Shown here: positions 50,882-62,815 of the stretch, piece after piece | Position numbering within the stretch: position 1 is the stretch's first letter | Layout of the letters: the number at the start of each line of letters is the position of its first letter | Assembly (NCBI GenBank): GCA_013400155.1 | Contig: VXBM01000675.1 | Location: 257,021-321,020 of the forward strand | Length of the DNA: 64,000 bases | Reading direction: 5' to 3' | Source: Helopsaltes ochotensis | Taxonomy: Eukaryota; Chordata; Aves; Passeriformes; Locustellidae | The notes under the pieces: model-generated | Databases searched by the model: none | Seen by the model: only the letters and a program-made list of their open reading frames with translations | Told to the model about the DNA's origin: nothing | Translations under genes and position numbers: made by a program

Positions 50882-51015
50882 TGTAGTGGGTTTGCAGGGC
50901 AATGTTTTGGTAGGGGGGGTGCTACAGGGTTGTTCTTTCTGAGAAGCTGATTTACCAGCTTCCCCTGTGTCTGATGAAACCCACATGGTCCATCTCCAAG
51001 GTGGACTCACAAAGC
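50882..51015 (+). mobile_element. Endogenous retrovirus LTR, 5' part
   Basis: TGTAGTGGGTTTGCAGGGCA, TTTTGGTAGGGGGGGTGCTA and CTTCCCCTGTGTCTGATG match the start of a common bird LTR. The 3' limit is uncertain and could extend to about 51200. Confidence 0.6.
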
Positions 51016-54000
51016 AGAGCAGGTCTTTTACGGTTCTGGCATCAGTTCTGTTCCTTCTGGGAATAACCGAGAGTAATACATCCTTGCTGACAGTCAGAGG
51101 CTGTATCAGCTCTCATGCCGGGTAGAAACTCCCACAGTGCAGCGGCTGTGGGAAAAGGATACAAAATAACCCTGAAGGTGTTATTATCTCATTTATCTCT
51201 TGTGAGGAGACAAGAGCCTATGAGGAAAAAAAATCGAACTGTTACACATGTAGCTTTGCCACAACATATTATTCAATAAATGCTACAAGTTTCACTGCTG
51301 ACATATTTAGCAACAATTAAATTATGGATACTTTTCATAGATAGTTTTGACACATGGTGTCATGCTTGCTCACATAAGATTAGGGAAACTGCAAGTCATG
51401 TGCAAGAAGAAGAGATATTACCATCTTGAGGCCCAAAAATGCAAGATGTCCTAAAAAGAGTGATTTCAAGTAAGTGCTTTCACTCTTTTTCTGTTTTGTT
51501 CTGGTTTTGTATAAAAACATGATCTTCTCTGTTGCCGTTTAAAAACAAATTATTAAAGTATTTGGTGCCGTTCTCAAAACATTATAAGCATACCTATGAT
51601 CTCTTCAAATTGGGCTTCTGAAACTATGTCAGAGGCAAATGCAAGGAGAGATTCAGGTGAAATTTTAGTGCCTTTGGCTCCTGTTTTAAAGTCCTCAAAT
51701 TCAAGCTTACTGTTGGTGACTGAATTATAAGTATTGTCTCTATTATGATAAATAGGTGTTTTCTCATTGATTTCACGGGGAAAAAAAGATAATTTTTATG
51801 TGATTTCATCTTCACTATTTTATGGGCTCTAACAGGAAAGTCTGCTACCTGAAATAAGCCAAATATTTTATTTCTAGTCTGTTACAGGTAATTTGTCTGC
51901 AAATGTGTTATCAAGCCATAGAAAGAGCTCTCTTCAACTCTTTAAAAGTTTAGGAACCCTACTTTACAAACTCACTGTATGTGCTGAGTATGTATGCAGA
52001 GTTTATACCTTCTTTTTCACAAAGAGTTTTGAATTGTATTAGCTTTCAGATGAAAGGTAGGCAGGAGAATTTAGTGAGATGCTGTCAGTTTTCGTGAGCA
52101 GCTTCCTAAACATCTGATAATGAAAGGCATCTCTCCGTGTCACTTACAAAGCTTTCTTCATTAACTCTGTAAGTCAGGCTGATGTTTCCAATAAGCACTT
52201 AGTTTTGCATTTTCTACCAGCATACATTTACTTATGAGAACTCCTAAACAAAGAAAACATACATAATTATAGGGAGAGAGATTTACAAGGTGGCTCGCAT
52301 TTGATGACCTGCTACATTTTCTTCTATTTTCCTTGCTAATGCTATGATTTACATTTCAACGTCCAAGTGCATGCCCATTATAGGGAGAAAGCAAGCTGTA
52401 CTTTTCTTAATTAACCAGTAGTCCTATAAACCTTCAGAGGCTGGTATTATTACAGTATTTTAGAGGAATACAGATTAATCAGTAGCCAAGACAAGAATAG
52501 ACGAGCCCAGCCCATGCAAAACTGGAAGTAAATCATGGGGCAATGTTTTTTGCATTACCTGATCCTTCAAAACATTTGATAATAGGATGTTTCAGAGATG
52601 CCTGTGAACTTTGACAGAAGAAGGTTAAGGAATTATGCTAGGAGGTAGCAGTGTGTCCATATCAGACTCTCCTCATACTGCAATGAATCCACATTGTCTT
52701 AAGAAATCCTTATACACGGCAACTTGATTTCCAGAAAGGTGTGTGAGTCAACTATGTTGAGTTTTGGCAGCTCCAGCCTATGATGAGCATTTCCTCTAGT
52801 GGAGTAAGAATCATCTGGCATGCCTGCCTCACAGATACCAGCAGTCCATTATCTAATTAATTACTCCGGTGTTGAGTCATGCCAAATGACACTCCTAGGG
52901 GGAAAACTGGTAACAGGAACTCAACTGTCAGCAACATCACTGCGTCACTAGAGATGCATCGAGTATTCTTCAGATGACTAATTAACATCCGTGATTTTCT
53001 TCTTCAGTAATGCATTTGGTGAGGCACTGCAAGGTCCAGACAAATTTTGAAAACCCCGATCAGCCATACTGTTTAAATTTTACCTCAATACCCTGCAGGC
53101 ACTGTGGTATTTTTATTTCCTCTAACATTCATAGACACAAATTCATTATTATTTGTGAAAGAAGACGTAGAAAGATTTCAAAATATCAATTAAAAACTCT
53201 AAAAATCATTCCATTTATATGACTACCCTGAAGATCTCAAAAATATTTGATGACTTTTGATCTCCTTTTTAAAATATACTCTCATTTCTATTATGATTTT
53301 ACTGAAGATCAGCATTTAAAGGGGTCTTACTCCTGCATTATCCTCTCTTCAGTAAGTTCCTCAAAAAGAGACAAGAAAACCAAACCCCTGATATCCAGAA
53401 CTCTTATAGTATGAGGTATAATAGCTTAATGCAATTCCAAATATGTCCTAATCTTCAGTCAAAATTAAACAAGAAAATTACAATTGTTCCTTTTACTCAT
53501 GTTAGAAGTGTCTTCAGTAAAATGCAAAGTCCTTTTCCCTCACGAAGCCGCCATTTTGTAAGCTGACACACAACCACATGTTAAACAGTGTTGCAGAAAT
53601 GATTTCCAGGAGTATATCCTTTAGCCACAGTTAGAGCCAAAGACAGAAGGCTTGCCAGAACCAAAAACTGTCTTCAGGTAGGCTGGACTAACACCAGCCA
53701 GCCACCACTGCAACTGTGCTCACCCACAGCAAATTTTCATCAGCTCTAGTACCAGCTTCAAACAGAGCATCAGGAGTGTGACATGAAGAGTTCAGAGGAC
53801 TTTCTCTCTGTACAAACATTTTTGCACTATGTCACAACACATCATTTATCTCTGTTGCTCTGCTCACTCCTGGTACTGGCAGGTTGTGTCACCACCGTGA
53901 GAAGAGAATTCTTCCCCTTATTTTCTCATTATACAGCTCCTGCCAGTTCCATTACATGTTTTCTTATCATTTCAGGATTTCCTATCACCGTCCGACAAAG

Positions 54001-55128
54001 GATAAGGCCATTATAAATTTTTTCCAACTGGAAGAATATTTCCCATACATATTTCCCACCTTCAACTGCCAAGTTCACCTCTGGTGACAGTCATGGTTTC
54101 CCCTTCAGGGAGACCCTTTCTGAAGCTAAATCCAGATTACTTATTAACTTCCTTCTTCCCACCCTCCTACCCGATCACCTGCAGCGTGTGCATGAGAAAT
54201 TCCTTGTTTACTATGCCCATGTTGACATCAGCTGGAAGGACAACAGATATGACTCTAAGTCAGATGTCATTGCTGTCCTGTTGGGAGGACTTATCTGTCA
54301 GTGAAACAAGACCTTCAGATCCAGCACTTCTGAACACACCTGACAACCTCCTTTTCTGCCACTGAACACCTCTTGTAGTTTTCCAGCTTCACAGGACAGA
54401 TATGGGGTGCCTATCTGCAAAGGATTAAGTTTCACTATTTCCTTCATTCCAACGCAGGGATGGGTAACAATCTCAGAGCTCAATATCCTCACAGAGCATT
54501 TGAAAAATGTAGTTTGAGAATCAAGTCTTTTCATGCTCACTACTGCAAATCAGGCAAAGCACAAAAGCAGATGTGGCATAGTATATTTCATAGGTTAATG
54601 TATATATATATAGTGTCAGTTAAATATAAAGAGCTAGAAGACAGTGTGGAAGAAATCAAACCATCTTGAATCCTGTAAAGATTCAGTTACCGCAACTTCA
54701 GCTGAGTTCTTTGTACAGCTTAATCAACACTCACTCTATAAGCATCACTCCACTATGCAAGTTTTTTCATATCTGAGAAAACCACATCAGATCTAGATGA
54801 ATCTCTGAATTCTGAAAATGAAAAGAAAGCGTTAGACTAGTTATGAGGAACTACAGTCTGCAGGTTTTTTTCCTTACAAAACATTGTTAGCAACAAGGTC
54901 CCAAATCTGTAATGCATACTTATACATAGTAAATAAGCATTAACTGTATTGGTGATGGTGGTGATGGCATTTATACACTTGTTTCTTTTTTGTGGGGAAA
55001 AAAACCCTCCAAAACAACAAAATCCTCCAGGCACAAGGGTAAGACCCAATTTGGAAACTCATTGACAGAATGTTGCAAGTTCTTCCTTCAGAAAAGCATT
55101 ACAGCTGCCTTTGCTCTTCCTATCTGTG
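51016..55128. other. Intergenic 3' of C9orf85, nothing recognised
   Basis: About 4 kb. A GCCGCCATTTTG motif sits at 53547-53558. The short open frames near 53783-54669 have no recognised homology. Confidence 0.5.
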
Positions 55129-55230
55129 TTTATTCTAGACTTCAATGTAGATTTCCAGGTAGCAATAATATTTCCAACAGCCACAAAATACTGAATTTCA
55201 CAACTGAATTGAACAATTACAGAAAGAGGC

Positions 55231-55236
55231 TTTATT
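55231..55236 (-). terminator. C9orf85: Candidate polyadenylation signal of C9orf85
   Basis: AATAAA on the minus strand about 256 nt past the stop codon, followed by T/G-rich sequence (GTTGTG and TTTTGTGG). A second AATAAA lies at 55129-55134. Either could be used; no transcript evidence is available here. Confidence 0.5.
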
Positions 55237-55491
55237 CCATAAAAAAAGGAAGTTGTTACATTGATGAAATAAATAACTACGCTTACAGATAGAATTCCTG
55301 AATATTTTCAGGGCAATTCTATCCCTAATACACAGAAATGTGTATTAGTACAAATCCCCACATGCATTATCATACACAACGCCAACATTTTCATATGGAC
55401 CTTATGGTCAAATCAGGGCTTGGAGCAGTTTAAGGCAAGCATTGATTTCCCATATTTGATTGCATATAATCTCTTGTATAAACACAACCTT

Positions 55492-55669
55492 TTAGATCTC
55501 TGTCGTTTCAAAATTCATACTTTTAAATTGTTCTTCAAGCACATCAGAATCTTCATCACTGTTTGCACTACTGAAATTTGTGTCAAAATCCAGCTCATCC
55601 TTCAATTTACTGCTCTCTTCACCATGTTTTGAAGTTTCATTCTCAGTTCTGTCTTGTCCTTTATCAATC
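55492..55669 (-). CDS. C9orf85: C9orf85 terminal coding exon, acidic tail and stop
   Basis: Acceptor TTTCTACAG. The first base completes Pro, then 58 residues (IDKGQDRTENETSK to MNFETTEI) and TAA at 55494-55492. The tail is rich in D, E and S (KDELDFDTNFSSANSDEDSD) and only loosely conserved. The frame also reads through the acceptor into the intron, so the upstream in-frame ATG at 55755 is not the start. Confidence 0.9.
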
Positions 55670-58600
55670 CTGTAGAAAGCAAAAGGGATGTTATCATCAC
55701 CCACTTCTGGAATAAAAACAAGGATGGGATGGAGGATAGAATATCCTCCTGGCATTCCATCCCAATATAGAATGGAAGATGGCAGGAGATGGGAAGATGG
55801 AGGAGAGGGGCAATAAAAGTCTCTGAAGTTACTTCACACTAAATAGGAAGGATTTAAAACACTGTAAACTATGCATAAAAACCTACTGAATACCGAACAG
55901 ACAGTAAAGAAAGAAAATTAAATATTTAAACAGCTTGACCAAGTAAGCAACTGCTGGATTGTTGTCATAAACTAGTGAATTAATGTTTTATGTATCATGC
56001 TCAATAAAGAGAGAATGCTAGTAAAAAAAGCCCAAAGCCTGCTAAATATACTATATATTGTATATAATATGTGCTCAATATCAGCCCCTGTTTAGTTCTT
56101 CTGTTCACTAGTAAATGAATCATCAAGTGGCAGACAAAATGCAATCAGCAAAGTGGCTTGTGAATATTTTATGATGCTCTACACCAAGACCTGTTTTGAA
56201 GTGCTTTGTTCTTAAGAAAATATACAGTTTACCTGTTGATGTTAAAATGTCTTATCCAAGTAGTACATTTTTGGCTCAGCCCCACTAATATCAAGAAGCA
56301 TTTCACCCCTAGTTTCTTCTGAAGAAAGTGAAGAAAGTGACTCCTACTGACTAATGTTTGGATTATTGAAAATATGGCATGATGTACAACAGCTTTCTGG
56401 CAGTTTCCAAACAAGCCTTATTATTAGGGCAATTATCAGTACAGGTCTGAAACCATGCTCCCTATGAACTACTTACGGAATTACTATTTCTTCTTGCTTC
56501 CCACACTTAGCACAAATTTCTAGTTTTCCAGCACATGGTCGACAAATAATATGATAAGGATCTTTTACAGTCTTCTGGAGGCACTTCACACTGTGAAGAG
56601 AAGGAAAACATGATTAAAAAAATGTTGTGGACACTTACTAAACATTCTGTGTACAAATACAATATACAAAAGAGGAACAATTACTCCACAAAAGTGGAAC
56701 AACACATTTTAGGCCAGTTTCAAATGAAACATTTGGTGTTTTATCAAAATCACTATCACAAATCACAGTGTCTTTAACATTATCAAAATCATTGCATTCA
56801 CCCCTCTCCCTTAACTTTTCTCAGGAAGAATTACTAAAACAAGTACTGAAAAAGAAACACTAAATCAAGAATTTTATATTTATGTTGGCAAAAGAAACAG
56901 TCCATTCATTTCAGTAGGGAGTTTTTACTTTAAAAGTTGAGTAACTTCTGGTTTAATGATAAAAATAGCATACGGCATAGAAAAGTACATGGACTTTACA
57001 AATAAAAAGCTTTTAGTTCAAACACTACAGTGACTTCCTCTTGAATTTCTCAGAGTATAAACTGAGTCAGTGCCAGACTTTGTTTTCTGTGAACACAAGC
57101 CTTCATGGAACAAAAGCAACCTAGTAAGGTAGAGAGCTTGGGCTATTCTTTTTCAAAATATGATAAAATTCTGTAGACTTAGCTGTTTCCAAAATTTTGT
57201 GGCTTAACATTCAGATGACATTTCTAAAGCCTTTTATATCTGGAGAACATAACCCAGAACAATATACCCCATGTAATGCTGCTGTCTTGAAAGTAATTGT
57301 CTTGGTTTTCATTCCCTCAAAAGTTCTTCCCAGACATGTCATATCAAACAGGGGCACTACCAATGCAAACCAAATTTATAGATTTTATAAAAAATACTTT
57401 AACTTCTAATAACTAAATACTCAAAATAGAAGTAAAGTAGGGAAAACTTGTGGTTATATTAACACTCATAATTTTAAAGATGTTAAAAAACTAAAAATAA
57501 GTTGAGATACAAAGAGGTCCTCCATTACTATCTTTTGCAATATAAAGAAATCTTTCTTTTCTTTATTTTTTTTTATTTTTAATGTCTATTATGCTTTCAC
57601 TTTACCGCAGAAGCTTCATCTGTTGAAAATTTTCATAGTCTTGTCATTCCAGAACAGTAGCTCACCCAGCCATTGTACTGCTGGCCTAGAAATCATCACC
57701 TGTAAAACTAGAATTCTCTGAAGCACAACTTCCTTGTTCAAAAACATGAGGCAGACCATCACATATTCTGTTATAAGCTGCTGTTCTACAATGTCACTTT
57801 TTCTATGTCCAATGCTTCCCTGATTTACATAAGGTTTTTGCCTGCTTTCTTCCCTATGGAAAAAAAAAAAAAAACGAACAACCCAGGATGCACTTAGTTG
57901 AGGCCTTCCACCTAATAATTTATTTTTTACATGAAAGGGTGAAACATTACAAATACCACAATACAAGCTACTGTGACAAACCTGGCTGTATTGTGCACCA
58001 CAGCCCAGCTGTGTTCTCTCTGAGTTCAGTGTTTCATTGCTGAAATGCTGGCTGTGTCTGCTACCACAAGAGGTAAGGACCTCTGCAACTGAGCAAATAA
58101 GCAAGCAGAGAGCATCACCTTCAGAAAATTCAAATAATTTATATGTTTGTGATAGGTTAAAATGTTTATCATCTTTGCTATACAGCTATACAAAAACAAG
58201 TAATAAAGAACTCTATGCAAACAGTGCCAACATTTGCTACTTAGGATTATAGTTTCTTACAGGAAAGGAGCAAACATGCTAAGAGGTAATGAAATGCATG
58301 TATTGCAAACATTAGCAAAGTACAGAAGTCAAAATGTGCAGATCCCTCTAATACAGATATGAAACAAGACCTTAGAAAACTGTTTTACAACAGGTTCAGG
58401 TTTGACTTTTTGTTCAAAGGAGGACACACTGATGGTCCTGGAAACTTATAGGTCCACAGTTCAACCAGTTTTAACAGCAAAGAGGGAAGCAGTTGCTTTT
58501 TGTCTGTGTCCTCTTTTCAAGAGTTAAAGATAAAAGACTAACAACTTAGAAAATTAACATTGCCTATATGTTGTCACTGCAGACTCCACATTTGAAAAAT

Positions 58601-58812
58601 GTTGCATAATAGCAGCTTCTTCTTGTGAGTTTCCAAAGCCAGAGTATTTTCCAAAAGCTCACAAGCTACACGATAAACAATTAACAAAAAAGTATCTTCA
58701 CTCACCATTTTTTAGGTTTTGTCAGTAGTTTGTACTTTCTGAATTTTACTCGCCACTCCAAGATACCCTTGCAATGCTGACACACTCCATCATGAAGCTT
58801 GGCATTTATTTT
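55492..58812 (-). CDS. C9orf85: C9orf85-like protein, last three coding exons
   Basis: Three minus-strand exons join in phase to give 132 residues and a stop at 55492. The first reads KINAKLHDGVCQHCK then LEWRVKF, strongly like human C9orf85. The middle exon has KCLQKTVKD.YHI.CRPCA and ICAKCGK. The protein has four CxxC pairs (CQHC, CVKC, CRPC, CAKC), consistent with two structural zinc sites. It ends in an acidic, Ser-rich tail with the family's DELDFD-like patch. No enzymatic domain is seen, and I know of no established function. The N-terminal exon (about 35 residues in human, ending just before KKINAK) was not found up to position 64000 and is presumably beyond the edge. The gene runs head-to-tail with GDA, as in other vertebrates. 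The gene identity is secure; the zinc binding is inferred. Confidence 0.93.
55670..56476. other. C9orf85 last coding intron
   Basis: 0.8 kb, A/T-rich. Nothing recognised. Confidence 0.7.
56477..56590 (-). CDS. C9orf85: C9orf85 exon with second to fourth CxxC pairs
   Basis: 114 nt, acceptor CTTCACAG. The first base completes Cys, followed by VKCLQKTVKDPYHIICRPCA and GKLEICAKCGKQEEIVI, then CC at donor CC|GTAAGT (phase 2). It is almost identical in pattern to the mammalian protein. Confidence 0.94.
56591..58705. other. C9orf85 intron between the CxxC exons
   Basis: 2.1 kb. Contains a short A-run at about 57859. The 162-codon minus open frame at 57616-58104 spans that run and is probably accidental. 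Confidence 0.65.
58706..58812 (-). CDS. C9orf85: C9orf85 exon with first CxxC pair
   Basis: 107 nt, acceptor TTATTCAG, phase 0 entry. It encodes KINAKLHDGVCQHCKGILEW through KLLTKPKK plus TG of a cysteine codon at donor TG|GTGAGT (phase 2). The last codon is split so that the second CxxC pair straddles the intron. Confidence 0.93.
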
Positions 58813-59022
58813 CTGAATAAGTAAAAAAAAAGGCAAAAACAGAAACATTGATGACTTCCTGCTGTAAAGAGTAAAATCTTGCTTAGAAAGCATTTTTGCC
58901 CATCATATGATTGATACAGTATTATAAATATGTTTGCTTGATATTAACATTAAGCCTTTCATATACAATTGTCTAGAAATTTTCTTCAATGGAAAGAGTA
59001 CCTTGAGGTTAAAGACTAGATA

Positions 59023-59053
<31 letters not shown>

Positions 59054-61199
59054 TATTGTTGTTGTTGTTATTATTATTATTTGTTCGTAATAGTTGTACT
59101 TTTTTTATTATATTGTTGATAATTGATTTTATTCTTTTAATCACTAGAAATTTAACAAAATGGATTGAAGAAGAAATAAGCCCTGAAATACATAGTTTTT
59201 GTCCAAAGAAGACAACTTACAAGACATAGCATTTAACTTACTATTGCTCAAGCTATCATTATACTACATAGTTTAAATAGTGTCAGGATTTTTCCTCAGA
59301 TAACAATAAAGTAGAATCCACACACTATTTGCAGTCAAATTATTCAATCTCTCTCTAATACTAGCCTTCCTTTATGAAAAACATTTTTGCTCTCTCCGCT
59401 TAAGATAAAAATCTTTAAAATGGTAATTTAAACCATTGTATATTTTCGAGACAATGCAGAATTTACCTTAATATCTCCTGCAACATTTTGTGTTTAGCTT
59501 TCTTAGAAATAGAAAATGTCATCTGGTCAGTAGTATTTGCACAATCAGAGTTATTCTGAGATGGGAAACAGTACCAAACCACACTCTTAGCTTAAATAAC
59601 AAGCTATGTCCTTGTACACTCAATCTAATTTTATTTCTTCTCTATTTAAGAATGCCAGAAGTAATGTTGCCTATCACATAGGTGTTCATATCCATTCAGA
59701 AATTTAAAAATAGAAATTTCATCATTTAAAAATGCATATAATAAAAAATGTATTTCTTCAGATAGTTCAAAAATGGCTACCATATCAACTTTGCATCAAT
59801 AAAACAGTTTAAGCCACATCTTCTTAGCATACCTAGAAGTAGTGATTCTGTATTAATCTGGATTACAATTTATGTTATTCTTTCACAAACAAACTAGAAA
59901 AAAAAAGATTACTCTATGAATACAGCATCTTCTGAAGTAATTTCTTGCTTTTGTGACCCACAATAGTTTCTTACTACTCCACAAAGCTCTACTTCAACAC
60001 ATAAGACCAAAAAACAAGCCAAGCTTTAAAAATACAGTATGTTATTCTAGTCCAAAAAATGTATTAGGCAGAGGAGATGCTATTCTCAAGTGAAACTATA
60101 CTCTGGGACTTATGTTCCATTGTCTCCTTTTTATTAAACTTACACATCCAGTATGAGCTTTCCTACTGTGTGGATAACTGAACGTGTGGTACTTTTTGGC
60201 TGTTTCAGTTAAAAAAAATTATTTTCTAAATGATCAAATACAGATTTGGCATATTAAGAAGCCAAGTTTTGCATACTGTTTTAATATTGAATACAGAAAG
60301 TATTGAATACTGTGGTTCTGATGCTTTACAAATATGTTTTCCAAAAAATACAGACAATTGCTTAATGTGCAAAATTTCTGAGAGAGGAAAATCATCAGTA
60401 GGTTCACAGCAGATATCTGTTAAAGGCAATTCAATATCTCACAATTCAATATCTTGCAATTCAAGCTGCAGTGAGCAGTGCCTGTGTCCAGTCTTTCGAA
60501 ATTCATGCAGTTCAAAGACAAGCCTTGTTTCCAGCACTTGACCAGCACAAAGTGCCCACACAAGCATCCAACAACCAGCAAATTAGCCTGAACTTCCCAG
60601 TGCTCCCCCTCACTCCCCTGACTTGGATTGATCGGTAATGCAGGAGGGCAGTAAGATACAAACACTGTATTTTGTTTTTCCAGGTAGGGATACATTTGTT
60701 GTTACCAGCTACTTTTAGCTTTGCTAAGGCAGAATCCAGTGAACAACAAAAGACTGCAGTAGCTTAAGCTGAAGGTAGATGGTTGTCTTTCCAAAGAAGC
60801 AGTTAGCTTCCTGGATGAAAACAATGTTGTTTCCCTTAACACATCCTGACAGAGGAGCCGTACCATGGTGTGATGCAGGGGCAGGCTCAGCAAAGCCTAA
60901 GGCACCTGGAATGCAAGAGCCTGTGCTCAGGACTGCATGCCCTGAAGAATGAAACAGGAACTACTTCAGAAACCTCTCATCTGAAGCAAATCCAAAGTTC
61001 TTCAACCAGGCAGCTTATTACAAATTCTGCTAACTATTTGCTACGGAACAAGGAAATATGCAGAGTTATTATTCATGGAGCTTCATAAAGCTCTTCCTCA
61101 CCCCAATATCTTATCATCTGGCTCCAGAATACATAACAATCACACAATGATGCATTCCATTTTTCTTCTTTTTCTTTTTCCAGTCAAACTGAAACATTG
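58813..61199. other. C9orf85 intron 1 (left part)
   Basis: A/T-rich. Contains a TTA/TTG microsatellite (59021-59081) and a 16-bp tandem motif CAATTCAATATCT at about 60427-60465. No upstream coding exon was found. Confidence 0.6.
59021..59081. repeat. (TTA)n/(TTG)n trinucleotide repeat
   Basis: About 20 trinucleotide units with a central GTT block. Confidence 0.95.
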
Positions 61200-62815
61200 A
61201 CGATCCCAAAAGCCAAAGCTGCTAAAGATGAAGGCACAGCACAGCAGGACACAGGCAACCCAAGAGGTTCCTAGCATACACTGATGACAACTGCCTTCTC
61301 TAAGTGATAGAAGAGCCAACAAGGAAGAGGTGCTGTGCTGAACTTTGCTCTCACCAACAAGGAGGGGCTGGTGAATGTGAAGCTCAAGGGTAGCCTCAGC
61401 TGCAGTGATCATGAAGAAGCAGATTTTTAAGGTCCTTGGGGCAGTGAGGAGTGTGGGAGGAAGATCCCTGCCCTGGACTACAAGAGAGCAGACTGGCATC
61501 TTCAAAGATCTCCTTAGTAAAGTGCCATGGAATAAAACTGTGGAGGGAAGAGCAGCCCAAGAGGACTGAATGACATCGAAGAGTTGTCTCCTTCAGGTTT
61601 GAGTGCAATGCATCCCTACAAATTGGAAATCAAGAAAGAAAACCAATGGACACGGATCTCCTGGAGAAACTTAAACTTGTAGCTTACAGAAGGTATAAGC
61701 AGGGAAAAGAAGTCTGGGAGGAACACACAGAAATTGTCCAAAGACAGAGGGTTAGGAAAGCTAAAGTACAGGCAGAAATAAATCTGACAAACGACATCAA
61801 AGATAAGAAAAAAAAAAAGGTTCTTTAGGTATGACAACGATCAAAGACAGACTTGGGAAAATATGGGTCCTTTCAGGAGGGATACAGGACACGGAAAGCC
61901 AGTTACCCAGGGCATGGAAAAGGCATTTAGACAGTGGGACTGAGTGTATCCTCAGCAAGTTTGCCAATGACACTAACCTGTATGATGTGATTAACACACT
62001 GGAGGGAAGGGATGCCATACAAAATGACCTGGACAGGTTTGAGAAGTGAACCTGTACAAATATCATGAAGCTCAACAAGGCCAAGTGCAAGGTCTTGCAG
62101 CCAGGTTGTGTCAATCCCAAGCTCAAATACAAGGTGGGTGGAGAATGGACGGAGAGTACTCTGAAGAAAAGGACTTTGTGGGTGCTGGTGGATGAGAAGC
62201 TCAACTTGAGCTGGCAGTGTGTGCTTGCAGACCATAAATCTGGCCAGCAGGGCAAGGGAGGGGATTCTGCCCCTTTACATTGTTCTTGTGAGACACCACA
62301 TAAACATTCAGCTCTGAGAGCCCCAATACAAGACATGGACTTGTTGGAACTAGTCCAAAGGGGGGGGCCGCTAAATCTAAATAGATCATGGGACTAGAGC
62401 ACCTCTCTTATGCAGGCAGGCTGAGAGTTGGAGCTGTTCAGGTTGGAGAAGAGAAGGCTCTGGGGAGACTTCAGAGTACCTCCCAGTACTGGAAAGGGAC
62501 TACGAGAGAGCTGGAGAGGGACATTTACAAGAGGATGTAGTCACAGGCCAAGGGGGAATGACCTCAAACTGAAAGGCTGTAGGTTTAGATCAGATCTTAG
62601 GAAAAAAATCTTTACTGTGAGAGTGGTGAGGCAGAGGAACGGGTTCTCCAGTGAAGCTCTGGATGCCCCACTCTTGGCAGTGTTCAAGGCCAGGCTGGAT
62701 GGGGCTCTGAGCAGCCTGGTCTAGAGGAAGGTGTCTCTGCTCATGACACGGGCTTTGGAACTAGATGATCTTTAAGGTCCCACTCAAACCAAACCATTAT
62801 ACGATTCCATCATCA
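61200..62815 (+). mobile_element. CR1 LINE relic, endonuclease C-end through RT to 3' end
   Basis: Ordered sense traces: TNKEGLVNVKLKGSLSCSDH-like, RRADWHLQRSP-like, LLEKLKLVAYRRYKQGKEVW, then a deletion at about 61845-61920. These are followed by LSKFANDTNLYDV, EGRDAIQNDLDRFEK, MKLNKAKCKVL, VLVDEKLNLSWQCVL and LEKRRLWGDF. It ends in GATGATCTTTAAGGTCCCAC and ACGATTCCAT. Split by stops and shifts; inactive. It lies antisense to the host gene in intron 1 of C9orf85. The 5' limit is approximate. Confidence 0.9.

Noticed and set aside
55670..55755. ATG at 55755 as start of a separate 87-residue protein
   Set aside because: It lies in the intron. The exon begins after CTACAG at 55669 and joins the CxxC exon in phase.
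57616..58104. 162-codon minus-strand frame in a C9orf85 intron
   Set aside because: Includes a Phe run from an A-tract, shows no homology, and one frame of this length is expected by chance in 64 kb.
60230..60541. 103-codon plus-strand frame
   Set aside because: Partly built from a short tandem repeat; no homology, in an intron.
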